A DNA stretch of 64,000 bases, taken from assembly GCA_023386815.1 (NCBI GenBank), contig JAEWIZ010000008.1, positions 310,001 through 374,000 of the forward strand, written 5' to 3'. The notes under the pieces are model-generated. The model was given only the letters and a program-made list of their open reading frames with translations. It was not told the origin of the DNA and made no database searches. The stretch comes from Bacillota bacterium. Its GTDB lineage: Bacteria > Bacillota > Clostridia > Lachnospirales > Lachnospiraceae. Each line of letters begins with the position of its first letter. Positions within the stretch are counted from its first letter, which is position 1. The position numbers were made by a program, and so were the translations under genes. Of this stretch, positions 26,966 to 35,712 are shown one piece after another.

Positions 26966-28576
26966 ATGTTCAAAGTATTGCTGGTTGATGATGAGATTTT
27001 AACCAGAGAAGCCATTAGCAAGAATATTCCGTGGGAAGATCAGGGGTTTTATTTAATTGGTGCCGCGGAAAATGGCCAGGATGCGGTTAAGTACATCGAG
27101 AAGGAACGGCCGGATCTGGTGATTACAGATATCTGTATGCCTTATATGGATGGGCTGGAACTGGCCAGTTATATATATCAAAATCATCCTGATACAAAGG
27201 TTGTAATTCTCAGTGGATACGATGAGTTTGAGTATGCAAGACATGCTTTGGAATATCGTGTGAAAGAATACATTGTAAAACCGGTAACATCTCTTGAATT
27301 AAAGGATGTATTAAAGAGAGTAAAGGTCAGTCTGGAGGAAGATGCCAGACAGAGAGCTCATATAGAAAGAATTCAAGCGGAATATCAGAAAAATATTCCG
27401 GTGTTAAGAGAACGTTTTTTAAGAAAGCTATTGGAAGAAAAATATACGAAGCAGGATGTATACGACCAAATGAAGAACTTTGGGGTTCATCTGCAGGGGC
27501 AGTGTTATAATGTCGCATTAATTGATCTGGAGGATGCTTCGGAATTTTGCATCATTTATCCTGATCAGGAGCATGATTTGGTGACTTTTACGATCGCAAA
27601 CATAGCAGGTGAGATCATGGAAAGTAATAAAAATGCTATCATGGTTCATCTGTCTGAAAATAAATTTGCACTATTATTTGCAGCTGACGAGGAAGATGAA
27701 TTATTATTTAGAGTTAAGAAGACCTGTGATAAATTATTGCGGGCGCTTTGGGATTATGTAAAGATTAAAGTTAGTGTCATCATTGGAGAAACTGTAAATA
27801 ATCCATATGCCTGGAGGGATTCCTACCTAAATGCCAAGGAAGCTATGGAATATAAATTCCTCTTAGAAAAGAAGGATTACTTCTATGCCAGTGATTTAAA
27901 GGTGCAAAAACATATTCATGGACATATTCCAGTGAATCTTTGGAGTGACAAGATCAGCCTATGCATTAAACTAAACCAAAAGAGTGAATTGGAAAAGGCA
28001 ATTGATGGATTGTTCTTAGATATCGTAGATAATTGCTGTTTAAAAAAGGATATCATATTATATATACAAAATACCTTGCTTTCTATTATAGTTTCCTTTG
28101 AATCCAATGAAAGTGACGGGAAGGAATACCTGGAAGAGCGTTCCATGATGAAGAAGCTGTCAGATAATAAGTATATCAGCGATGTAAAGAGTGCGTTTAT
28201 TAATATTTGCTTCAGCATTATGAATAAGGTAGCAGGGCAAAAGGAAGGCGAAGGCAGAAAACAGTCGGTCTTAGCCATGGATTATATTGAGAAGAATTAT
28301 ATGGATCCTAACATGTCACTGAGCATGGTGTGTTCCTATCTGGGAGTGAGCATTAGCTATTTTAGTGTGATTTTTAAGAATTACACCGGAGAGACCTTTG
28401 TGGAAGCCCTCACAAGAATTCGAATCGAGCAATCAAAGAAATTAATGGATACAACAGATTACCGGGCATATGAAATTGCCGAAAAAGTAGGCTATAAGGA
28501 TCCTCATTATTTTAGCCTCATATTTAAAAAAGTGACAGGAATGACTCCGTCAGAGTATGCTAAGAGCGGGAGATAG
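26966..28576 (+). CDS. YesN-type response regulator with AraC DNA-binding domain
   Basis: The ATG at 26966 lies 7 bases after AAAGGAG; the ATG at 26960 would overlap the site's edge. The 536-residue protein has a receiver domain with D8/D9, phospho-acceptor D55 (VITDICMPYMDG) and EYIVKPV. A long middle region with NVALIDLEDASEF follows, then a C-terminal AraC pair (YLGVSISYFSVIFKNYTG and AEKVGYKDPHYFSLIFKKVTG). It is followed after 8 bases by its kinase and then by an anchored sugar-binding protein. Confidence 0.93.
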   Translation: MFKVLLVDDEILTREAISKNIPWEDQGFYLIGAAENGQDAVKYIEKERPDLVITDICMPYMDGLELASYIYQNHPDTKVVILSGYDEFEYARHALEYRVKEYIVKPVTSLELKDVLKRVKVSLEEDARQRAHIERIQAEYQKNIPVLRERFLRKLLEEKYTKQDVYDQMKNFGVHLQGQCYNVALIDLEDASEFCIIYPDQEHDLVTFTIANIAGEIMESNKNAIMVHLSENKFALLFAADEEDELLFRVKKTCDKLLRALWDYVKIKVSVIIGETVNNPYAWRDSYLNAKEAMEYKFLLEKKDYFYASDLKVQKHIHGHIPVNLWSDKISLCIKLNQKSELEKAIDGLFLDIVDNCCLKKDIILYIQNTLLSIIVSFESNESDGKEYLEERSMMKKLSDNKYISDVKSAFINICFSIMNKVAGQKEGEGRKQSVLAMDYIEKNYMDPNMSLSMVCSYLGVSISYFSVIFKNYTGETFVEALTRIRIEQSKKLMDTTDYRAYEIAEKVGYKDPHYFSLIFKKVTGMTPSEYAKSGR

Positions 28577-28584
28577 AGAAATAA

Positions 28585-30345
28585 GTGAAAACTGGACTGA
28601 TAACAAAACTTCTTAAATTTAAAAGCATTCGAACAACAATAGTATTGTCCTTTACGGTACTTATTGTTTCTGTAGTGCTGGTTTTTGCTGCAATTTCTTA
28701 TTCGAGAGGAGAAAAAGTTGTCTTTTCTATTGCAACAAACTATGTAACCCAATTAAACGAACAAATCAACAGAAATATCGACTCCTATATCTCTTATATG
28801 GAAAATGTTGCTCAGCTGGAGGTTAACAATGAAGATGTTAAGGAATATCTCTTTGATTATGTAAATGATAGTAAGAAGATGATTATCGGAGAGACCATCA
28901 GTTCACAGTTTTCTGTCCTACGTGAAACCAGGCAGGACATTCATAATATAGGAATTATTGGTAAAGACGGTAGTTATCTGATCAATGATCGCTATGTGGT
29001 CATGAATGAGAATGTTGATTATCAAAAAATGGACTGGTATCAGGAGGCATTAAATGGTCGAATGGTGTTAACTACTTCCCATGTCCAAAACATTGTTGCG
29101 GATGATTACCAATGGGTGGTTACCTTAAGCAATGGTATTATAAATCCAAAAACCGGTGAGGTGGAGGGTGTATTCTTCATTGATTTGAATTACAGTCTGA
29201 TTAGCAGTTTATGCGAAAGTATTGATTTGAGTAATCGTGGTTATGTCTTCATCGTTGATGATCAGGGGAATATCATTTATCATCCAAAGCAGCAATTGAT
29301 TTATAGTGGTGTAAGAGAAGAGAATATAGAAGAAATTCTCACAGATCAGGGTGGAAGCTATCTTACCGCTGATGGGGATAAGATATACTTTACGGCAAAA
29401 TCAGAAAATACAGGCTGGACAGTTGTTGGTGTTAACTATAAAAGTGAAATGATGGAGCAGATGAATGAGACCAGACAGATGTATGTTGTCCTGGCAATGT
29501 TTTTGCTGGTGCTGGCAACAGTCATTGCAGTAATTTTCTCAAATGCTTTAACAAAACCTATCAAAGAGTTACGGAAATCTATGAAAGAAGTAGAGTCCGG
29601 TAATTTTGATATTCAGTTAGAGGATTCTGATTCCATGAATGAAATCGGACGGCTGCAAAATTCCTTTCGGATTATGATTTATAAAATTAGACAGTTAATT
29701 GAGAACAATAAAGCAGAGCAGGAAGCAAAGCGCAAGAGTGAGCTACGGGCATTACAGGCACAGATTAATCCTCACTTCCTATATAATACCTTAGACTCTA
29801 TTATATGGATGGCAGAGGGGAGTAAGACGGAAGAGGTTATCCAGATGACTTCCGCATTATCAAAGCTGCTTCGTAAAAGTATCAGTAATGAGGATGAACT
29901 GGTTACCATTGACCGAGAGATTGATTATGTAAAGGAATACTTAACAATTCAAAAGATGAGATACCAGGATAAGCTGGAGTATGAGATTGATGTGGATATG
30001 GAAGTTCTTCGAGTGCCCATTGCTAAATTGGTGTTGCAGCCCTTGGTAGAAAATGCAATTTATCATGGAATTAAATATAAAGAAGGTAAGGGACTCATAC
30101 AGATTAAAGGATTTATTCTTGGACCTGATGTGGTGATTCAAATTAAGGATAATGGGAATGGAATGAGTGAGGAAAAGATACAGAGTATCTTTGCTCAGAC
30201 CGGGCCGGCTGATTCCAAACGAGTTGGAGTACAGAATGTTCATAGCCGATTGCAATTATATTATGGTAAGGATTATGGCATCCGTTATGAAAGTAAAGTA
30301 GGCGAAGGAACAACGGCAAGTATTATCATTCCATATCTGGACTAG
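28585..30345 (+). CDS. Sensor histidine kinase with dCache-type extracellular domain
   Basis: This 586-residue kinase starts with GTG at 28585, the only in-frame start near the regulator's stop; its site (GGGAG, inside the upstream gene) is weak, suggesting translational coupling. Membrane helices lie near 18-38 and 300-322. The region between looks like a double Cache sensor (DWYQEALNGRMVLTTSHVQ, VFFIDLNYSLISSL, GYVFIVDDQGNIIYHPK). HAMP, His_kinase (QINPHFLYNTLDSI) and HATPase (VENAIYHGIKY, DNGNGMS) follow. It should phosphorylate the upstream regulator and may read the binding protein encoded 17 bases downstream. Confidence 0.92.
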   Translation: MKTGLITKLLKFKSIRTTIVLSFTVLIVSVVLVFAAISYSRGEKVVFSIATNYVTQLNEQINRNIDSYISYMENVAQLEVNNEDVKEYLFDYVNDSKKMIIGETISSQFSVLRETRQDIHNIGIIGKDGSYLINDRYVVMNENVDYQKMDWYQEALNGRMVLTTSHVQNIVADDYQWVVTLSNGIINPKTGEVEGVFFIDLNYSLISSLCESIDLSNRGYVFIVDDQGNIIYHPKQQLIYSGVREENIEEILTDQGGSYLTADGDKIYFTAKSENTGWTVVGVNYKSEMMEQMNETRQMYVVLAMFLLVLATVIAVIFSNALTKPIKELRKSMKEVESGNFDIQLEDSDSMNEIGRLQNSFRIMIYKIRQLIENNKAEQEAKRKSELRALQAQINPHFLYNTLDSIIWMAEGSKTEEVIQMTSALSKLLRKSISNEDELVTIDREIDYVKEYLTIQKMRYQDKLEYEIDVDMEVLRVPIAKLVLQPLVENAIYHGIKYKEGKGLIQIKGFILGPDVVIQIKDNGNGMSEEKIQSIFAQTGPADSKRVGVQNVHSRLQLYYGKDYGIRYESKVGEGTTASIIIPYLD

Positions 30346-30362
30346 AATATTTGGAGGGAAGT

Positions 30363-31337
30363 ATGGAGAAAAGGAAGATAATAATTGTAATTGCGACGGT
30401 ATTTGTTGCAGTGGCAAGTATACTATTTTCAGTCAAAATTATAATGAGTACCAGAACAGATTCACCTTATATTATTTATATTCCCAAGGTAAAAGCCGGT
30501 ACTGATTTTTGGCTTTCTGTGGTTGCAGGAGCAGAGATGGCAGCCAAGGAAAACGAAGCAACCCTGGAGATCATTGCTCCGGAGGATGAGATGGATGTGG
30601 AGGGGCAAAATAAGCTAATTCTTCAAGCGATCGAGAAAAACCCGGATGCAATAGTTGTTTCGCCAAATTCCTTAACGGGTAATCTGGAAGTACTTAAAAA
30701 AGTAAAGGAGGCAGGAATCAAGTTGGTTTATATCGACTCAGCCTCTTCGGAACACATACAGGATGCAATTATCGCTACAGATAATTATCAAGCAGGAAGA
30801 AAGATGGGAGAGTACGCGAAAAAGAATATGGGGAGTGATTCTGTTATCGGAATAGTATCCCATGTTAAAACCTCGTCCACTGCTGCGGAGCGAGAGCAGG
30901 GCTTTAGAGATGCTTTAGGAATCTATGATTCGCAAATTGTTGATGTAGTATATAGTAATTCAGACTATGAGACTGGATATAAAGAAACAATGAAGTTATT
31001 AAAGAAATATGATATTGATGTCCTTGCCTGCCTGAATGAGAACTCAGCTGTTGGTGCTGCCAGAGCAGTAGTGGAAAAAGGACTTGGGGGTAAGATCATG
31101 ATGATTGGTTTTGATAACTCCACTGAAGAAATTAAGTTATTAGAGGGAGGCGTATTTTCTGCAATTGTTGTCCAGAGAGCCTATAGTATGGGATATTTAG
31201 GAATAGAAACAGCAGTAAAAAGTGTGACTCAGGAGTCTTGGTCAGTTAACATTGATTCCGGCTCCCTGCTAATCACCAAGGATAATATGTATGATCCGGA
31301 AAATCAGGAAGTATTATTTCCGTTTTATGGTAATTGA
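30363..31337 (+). CDS. Membrane-anchored sugar-binding protein, sensory partner of the kinase
   Basis: The ATG at 30363 follows GGAGGG. The 324-residue protein has a periplasmic-binding-protein fold of the RbsB/XylF class: IPKVKAGTDFWLSVVAGAE, a 'DAIVVSPNS' segment, IDSASSEHIQDAIIATDNYQAG and MMIGFDNSTEEIKLLEGG. Unlike the transport lipoproteins in this window it has no lipobox Cys; the N-terminus (RKIIIVIATVFVAVASILFSV) is a single uncleaved-looking membrane helix. It is coded with the kinase and regulator and cut off from the transporter by a terminator. This is the arrangement of XylFII-LytS-type three-component sensors in clostridia, so a sensing role is more likely than transport. Confidence 0.85.
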   Translation: MEKRKIIIVIATVFVAVASILFSVKIIMSTRTDSPYIIYIPKVKAGTDFWLSVVAGAEMAAKENEATLEIIAPEDEMDVEGQNKLILQAIEKNPDAIVVSPNSLTGNLEVLKKVKEAGIKLVYIDSASSEHIQDAIIATDNYQAGRKMGEYAKKNMGSDSVIGIVSHVKTSSTAAEREQGFRDALGIYDSQIVDVVYSNSDYETGYKETMKLLKKYDIDVLACLNENSAVGAARAVVEKGLGGKIMMIGFDNSTEEIKLLEGGVFSAIVVQRAYSMGYLGIETAVKSVTQESWSVNIDSGSLLITKDNMYDPENQEVLFPFYGN

Positions 31338-31419
31338 GTATGGGATTTCGAAAGATTGTCAAAGAAGAGTAAGAATTTATACCTATCGTAGAAAAAATTA
31401 TACCAAAGAAAGAGAATAT

Positions 31420-31460
31420 AAATCAGTCGGGAGGAAAAAACTTCCAGACTGATTTTTTTT
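31420..31460 (+). terminator. Intrinsic terminator after the three-component system
   Basis: AAATCAGTC pairs with GACTGATTT, with an inner GGAGG/CTTCC helix, and eight Ts follow. It separates sensor genes from transporter genes. Confidence 0.88.
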
Positions 31461-31561
31461 GACGAAAAATGGAATTGAAATTGGATAAGAATGTGATAAA
31501 TGACAGAATAATTTGCACTTTTCCCGGAAGATAATCAATTCTAAAAGGGTATTGCAAAAGC

Positions 31562-31607
31562 TATAATGAGTATCGTGATATGGAGATGCGAAAAACAAGG
31601 ATCTCCA
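31562..31607 (+). promoter_or_regulatory. Candidate -10 box and leader hairpin of the Rbs/Mgl-type operon
   Basis: TATAAT lies at 31562-31567; 17 bases upstream only TTCTAA is found, so an activator may be needed. TGGAGAT/ATCTCCA at 31581-31607 forms a 7-bp hairpin in the leader. Confidence 0.4.
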
Positions 31608-31643
31608 AGTTAGATCGAGATGGATAGAATGGAAGGTGACAAA

Positions 31644-33143
31644 GTGGGAGAGGTAATATTAAAAGCAAGTGAGATAGACAAATCATTCCCCGGCGTACAT
31701 GCCTTAAAGAAAGTTAGCTTTGAGCTAAGAAAAGGTGAGGTACATGCCCTGCTGGGTGAGAATGGTGCTGGTAAATCCACTCTGATGAAGATATTGACTG
31801 GTATTCATACCAAGGATAGCGGCAGTATTATCTATGAAGGAAATGAGGTAGATTTTACAAATCCAAAGGATGCTCAGACCGCAGGTATCTCAATTGTTCA
31901 TCAGGAATTGAATCTGATTAATCATTTAACAGTAGCCCAGAATATCTTTATTGGGCGCGAAATGATGAACGGACAATTTATCAACGATAAACTGATGAAT
32001 GAAGAAGCAGCTAAATTATTTAAGCTTCTTAATATAGATATTGATCCGGCAGAAACCATGGGCAATCTAACTGTAGGTAAGCAGCAGATGTGTGAGATTG
32101 CAAAAGCAATATCAAAGGATGCAAAGATAATTATCTTTGATGAACCAACAGCAGCCTTGACTGATTCGGAAATTGAAAAATTATTTATCATCATTCGTGA
32201 TCTGAAAGCAAAGGATATGGGTATTGTTTACATCACTCACCGTATGGATGAAATTAAGGTAATTACTGACAGACTTACTGTTATGAGAGATGGTGAATAT
32301 GTTGGAACCGCATATTCCAATGATTGCACCAAGCAAGATATCATCAATATGATGGTTGGCCGTGTTATTTATGAGGAGCCGAAGCAGAAGAGCAATGTTC
32401 CTAAGAATGCACCGGTAGTACTTGAGGTTAAGCATCTGAATGCTGGAAAGATGGTTAAGAATGTAAGCTTCAAGCTACATAAAGGTGAAATTCTTGGATT
32501 TGCAGGACTCATGGGCGCAGGAAGAACGGAAACTGTTCGAGCAATTTTTGGAGCTGATCCTATCGATAGCGGAGAAATCTTCATTAATAATCAGAAGGTA
32601 ACAATTACAAAGCCAATTGATGCTGTTAAATATGGTATTGGCTATCTTTCCGAGGATAGAAAGCGTTACGGAATTATTTTGGATAAGACTATCTCCGAAA
32701 ATACTACTATGGCATCCTTAGAAAACTTTACAAAGGGCTTTTTCATTGATAAGAAAAAAGAGGATAAGATCACTCAGAAATATGTAGATGATTTAAAAAC
32801 AAAAACTCCTGGAATCGGAGCCTTTGTTAAGAATCTCTCCGGTGGTAATCAGCAGAAGGTTGTTATTGCAAAATGGCTGGTTCGAAATTGTGACATTCTG
32901 ATCTTTGATGAACCAACCAAGGGTATTGACGTTGGTGCAAAGAGCGAGATCTACCACTTGATGAATGAATTAGCAGCAAGCGGAAAGTCAATCATCATGA
33001 TTTCTTCCGAACTACCTGAAGTTCTTCGTATGAGTGACAGGGTTATAGTAATGAGTGAAGGAAGAATCACTGGTGAATTAGATATTGAGGATGCAACACA
33101 GGAAAGTATTATGAATGCTGCAACCATAGTGAATGAAGGATAA
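31644..33143 (+). CDS. Sugar ABC transporter ATP-binding protein (RbsA/MglA type)
   Basis: The best start is GTG at 31644, 4-5 bases after GGAAGGTG (499 aa); ATGs at 31620 and 31629 lack a site. Two ATPase domains are present. The first has Walker A GENGAGKST and signature LTVGKQQM (degenerate), followed by IIFDEPTAALT. The second starts near 260, has a degenerate Walker A (GLMGAGRTE), signature LSGGNQQK and ILIFDEPTKGID. Such unequal halves are normal in RbsA/MglA. It drives import through the permease at 33159. Confidence 0.93.
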   Translation: MGEVILKASEIDKSFPGVHALKKVSFELRKGEVHALLGENGAGKSTLMKILTGIHTKDSGSIIYEGNEVDFTNPKDAQTAGISIVHQELNLINHLTVAQNIFIGREMMNGQFINDKLMNEEAAKLFKLLNIDIDPAETMGNLTVGKQQMCEIAKAISKDAKIIIFDEPTAALTDSEIEKLFIIIRDLKAKDMGIVYITHRMDEIKVITDRLTVMRDGEYVGTAYSNDCTKQDIINMMVGRVIYEEPKQKSNVPKNAPVVLEVKHLNAGKMVKNVSFKLHKGEILGFAGLMGAGRTETVRAIFGADPIDSGEIFINNQKVTITKPIDAVKYGIGYLSEDRKRYGIILDKTISENTTMASLENFTKGFFIDKKKEDKITQKYVDDLKTKTPGIGAFVKNLSGGNQQKVVIAKWLVRNCDILIFDEPTKGIDVGAKSEIYHLMNELAASGKSIIMISSELPEVLRMSDRVIVMSEGRITGELDIEDATQESIMNAATIVNEG

Positions 33144-33158
33144 TGGAGGAGATAAGAA

Positions 33159-34208
33159 ATGGAAAAATTAAAAAATAATCCGATCGTTAAAGCGGTCGGT
33201 ACGCAGAGATTAATAGCACTATTGGCGTTGATTGTGCTGTTTGGGTTCTTTTGTATTGCGAGCCCATCCTTTCGCCAATATACAACCTTTGTAAGTATCA
33301 TGGATGCGTCATACTACATTGGTTTCATGGCAATTGGTGTATGTTTTGCAATTATGACTGGTGGTATTGACCTTTCTATCGGTACCGTACTGGTGTGTTC
33401 CTCTTTGATCTCCGGTACCTTATTTGTTAGAGACGGTGTTCCCTTGGTAATTTGCTTAATCGTCGGCATATTACTTGGTACTTTCTTTGGTTTATGTAAT
33501 GGTCTTATGATATCCAAGTTAGGATTACCTCCTTTCGTAGCAACTCTTGGTGTAATGCTGGTATCCAAAGGCTTTGGTTCCATCTTCACAAAAGCACAGA
33601 GTGTATCTTGGCCTCAAGCTGGTCAACCTGGCGGTTGGTTCCGTTATATCTTTAAAATTAATTACACGGATGTTGCAGGTAACCAATATTTGATTCCTAC
33701 TGGTTTCATTCTTTTGATCATAATGGCTGTTGTTATGTCAATCATACTTAATAAGACACGCGTAGGTCGTTATATTTTAGCACTTGGCTCCAACAAAGAA
33801 GCAACCAGACTATCCGGTGTAAACGTAGATAAATATCAGACAATTGCATATGTATTTTCCGGTACCTTTGCAGGTATCGCAGGTCTTGCTTATGCAGCAA
33901 TTTACTCTACCTTATTACCTGGTGCAGGCGGCGGCTTCGAAATGGATGCGATCGCCAGCGTAGTTATTGGTGGTACTTCCATGGCTGGTGGTACTGCAAC
34001 AATCGCAGGAACTATCATCGGTGTTTACATTATGGCAGTATTAAAGACAGGTCTTCCTTTCATTGGATTGATGAACTACTGGCAGCAGTTAATTACAGGT
34101 GTAGTATTAGTTATTGCGGTATTTGTAGATGTATATAACAAACGCCCTCATAAGAGAGCTAGAGTTAAAAAAACTGCGGTTACAGAAGAGGCACAGAAGA
34201 GTAAATAA
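33159..34208 (+). CDS. Sugar ABC transporter permease (RbsC/MglC type)
   Basis: This 349-residue protein has about ten hydrophobic segments. Family motifs are visible: MTGGIDLSIGTVLVCSS, PPFVATLGVMLVSKG, LGSNKEATRLSGVNVDKYQ and MDAIASVVIGGTSMAGG. It is the membrane channel of a monosaccharide importer. The ATG follows GGAGGAGAT, 15 bases after the ATPase gene. The C-terminus is unusually basic (KRPHKRARVKK). Confidence 0.94.
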   Translation: MEKLKNNPIVKAVGTQRLIALLALIVLFGFFCIASPSFRQYTTFVSIMDASYYIGFMAIGVCFAIMTGGIDLSIGTVLVCSSLISGTLFVRDGVPLVICLIVGILLGTFFGLCNGLMISKLGLPPFVATLGVMLVSKGFGSIFTKAQSVSWPQAGQPGGWFRYIFKINYTDVAGNQYLIPTGFILLIIMAVVMSIILNKTRVGRYILALGSNKEATRLSGVNVDKYQTIAYVFSGTFAGIAGLAYAAIYSTLLPGAGGGFEMDAIASVVIGGTSMAGGTATIAGTIIGVYIMAVLKTGLPFIGLMNYWQQLITGVVLVIAVFVDVYNKRPHKRARVKKTAVTEEAQKSK

Positions 34209-34290
34209 GTTTTGTTAAGGAATTTATAAAGATATTAAGTGTAACCTTGGTAGAATAATGTGTAATGCTACTAAGTGTGAATTTTAAAAG

Positions 34291-34308
34291 TGTTTACAAT
34301 GGTAAACA
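34291..34308 (+). promoter_or_regulatory. Palindromic operator-like site upstream of the binding-protein gene
   Basis: TGTTTACAATGGTAAACA has two 7-base arms (TGTTTAC/GTAAACA) around 4 bases. It lies in the 170-bp gap between permease and binding-protein genes, suggesting separate control of the latter by a repressor of the LacI or similar type. Confidence 0.5.
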
Positions 34309-34320
34309 ATGAAACGGTAG

Positions 34321-34338
34321 AAATGTGGAAACACATTT
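34321..34338 (+). other. GAAA-tetraloop hairpin in the leader of the binding-protein gene
   Basis: AAATGTG-GAAA-CACATTT is a perfect 7-bp stem capped by a GNRA loop, 40 bases before the start codon. It may stabilise the 5' end of this mRNA. Confidence 0.5.
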
Positions 34339-34378
34339 TTATAGAAAAACTATTTTAATGAATATGGGAGGATTTAAA

Positions 34379-35494
34379 ATGAAAAGAAAGTTACTTAGTG
34401 TAATTCTTGCAACAACTTTACTTGCAACCATGTTAACAGGCTGTAAGACAGGAACAACTACACCAACAACAGAAACACCTGCTACAACTGAAACAGACAA
34501 CACATCTACTGAGGCTCCAGCAGATACAGCAACTACAGAAGGTGGTTTGGTATACTTAGTATCTAAGGGCTTCCAGCATCAGTACTGGCAGGCAGTATAC
34601 CAGGGTGCTCAGAAGGCAGCAGCAGAACTTGGTGTTGAACTTAAAATGGAAGGTCCTGCTACAGAGTCAGATATCGCTGATCAGGTTCAGATGTTAAATA
34701 ATGCTGTTAACCAGAAACCAATCGCAATCGGTTTTGCAGCACTTGATACACAGGCTGCTCTTGATGGTATCACTGCAGCAATGAACGCTGGTATTCCTAT
34801 CATCGGTTTTGACTCCGGTGTTTCTAATGCTCCAGAAGGCGCTGTTTTTGCAAATGCATCTACTGATAACTATCAGGCTGGTGTATTAGCTGCTAAGGAA
34901 ACCTTCAAATTAATCGAAAGCAAATTAGCAAAAGGCTCTAAAATTGGTGTTCTTTCTCAGGACGCAACTGCTGAATCAATCATCAACCGTGGTCAAGGTT
35001 TCATCGATGAGATGAAAGCTGAGGTTGAAGCAAAAGGTTTAACAGTATCTGTTGAAGGTCATGCAAAATTCGAAAACGTAGTTCAGGGTGCTGACGTTGT
35101 AATCCAGGTTGCAGTTCCTGCATCTGTTACTACAGAGCTTTCCGTTATCGATGCTCAGAACATGTTAAATGATTCCGCATTCGTTTGTATCTATGGTTCC
35201 AATCAGCATTCCGCAGAAGCATTAGTAACTGCTGATCAGAACTTAGGTAAATTAGGCGCTGACAAAGTAATCGGTGTTGGTTTCGATGCTGGTACTGTAA
35301 TTAAGACCGCTGTTGCTAACAAAGTATTAGCTGGTGCTGTTACACAGGATCCTATGAACATTGGTTATATGACAGTAAAATTAGCTGTTGCTGCAGCTAA
35401 CGGCGAAACAGTTGAAAGCGTTGATACAGGTTGCCAGTGGTATACTTCTGAAAACATGAACGATGATAACATCGCTCCTAACCTTTACGACTAA
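34379..35494 (+). CDS. Monosaccharide ABC transporter lipoprotein binding protein (RbsB type)
   Basis: The ATG at 34379 follows GGGAGG; the upstream in-frame ATG at 34325 would put a non-signal peptide first. The 371-residue product has lipobox LTGC with Cys22, a long Thr/Pro/Ala linker (23-56) and an RbsB-type fold (YLVSKGFQHQYWQAVYQGAQKAA, IGFDSGVSN, VGFDAGTVIKTAV). Codon choice is strongly biased to AAC, TTC, GTT and GCT, as in highly expressed genes. It is likely the most abundant part of this importer. The FucU gene next to it points to a pentose or 6-deoxyhexose ligand. Confidence 0.93.
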   Translation: MKRKLLSVILATTLLATMLTGCKTGTTTPTTETPATTETDNTSTEAPADTATTEGGLVYLVSKGFQHQYWQAVYQGAQKAAAELGVELKMEGPATESDIADQVQMLNNAVNQKPIAIGFAALDTQAALDGITAAMNAGIPIIGFDSGVSNAPEGAVFANASTDNYQAGVLAAKETFKLIESKLAKGSKIGVLSQDATAESIINRGQGFIDEMKAEVEAKGLTVSVEGHAKFENVVQGADVVIQVAVPASVTTELSVIDAQNMLNDSAFVCIYGSNQHSAEALVTADQNLGKLGADKVIGVGFDAGTVIKTAVANKVLAGAVTQDPMNIGYMTVKLAVAAANGETVESVDTGCQWYTSENMNDDNIAPNLYD

Positions 35495-35525
35495 TTCAAG
35501 TAAATAATCGGGGATAATGCTTAAT

Positions 35526-35562
35526 AACCAGAGCCGGAACCTTTCAGGAGCCGGCTCTGGTT
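35526..35562 (+). other. Hairpin downstream of the binding-protein gene
   Basis: AACCAGAGCCGG and CCGGCTCTGGTT form a perfect 12-bp GC-rich stem with a 13-base loop and no T-run. It probably protects the binding-protein mRNA while allowing read-through into the FucU gene. Confidence 0.65.
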
Positions 35563-35712
35563 AGGTATAAATCCGCATAGCCTCATATTCAACCCGAGAA
35601 AAGCAAAAAAATAAGACAACTATATCGAGGGATATGCTACAATTAATCCCAGGCAATTGCGAGTCGTTTGGAACCTGCAATTCTAATTATAATTATATAT
35701 GGAGGAAATAAA

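Larger units (their letters stand above)
31338..31643. other. Intergenic region before the second transporter
   Basis: It holds a strong terminator (31420-31460), then TATAAT at 31562-31567 with a poor -35, then a leader hairpin TGGAGAT/ATCTCCA at 31581-31607. No gene seen. Confidence 0.7.

Noticed and set aside
30363..31337. Transport binding protein of the downstream importer
   Set aside because: It lacks a lipobox, is coded with kinase and regulator, and a strong terminator separates it from the importer, which has its own lipoprotein at 34379.
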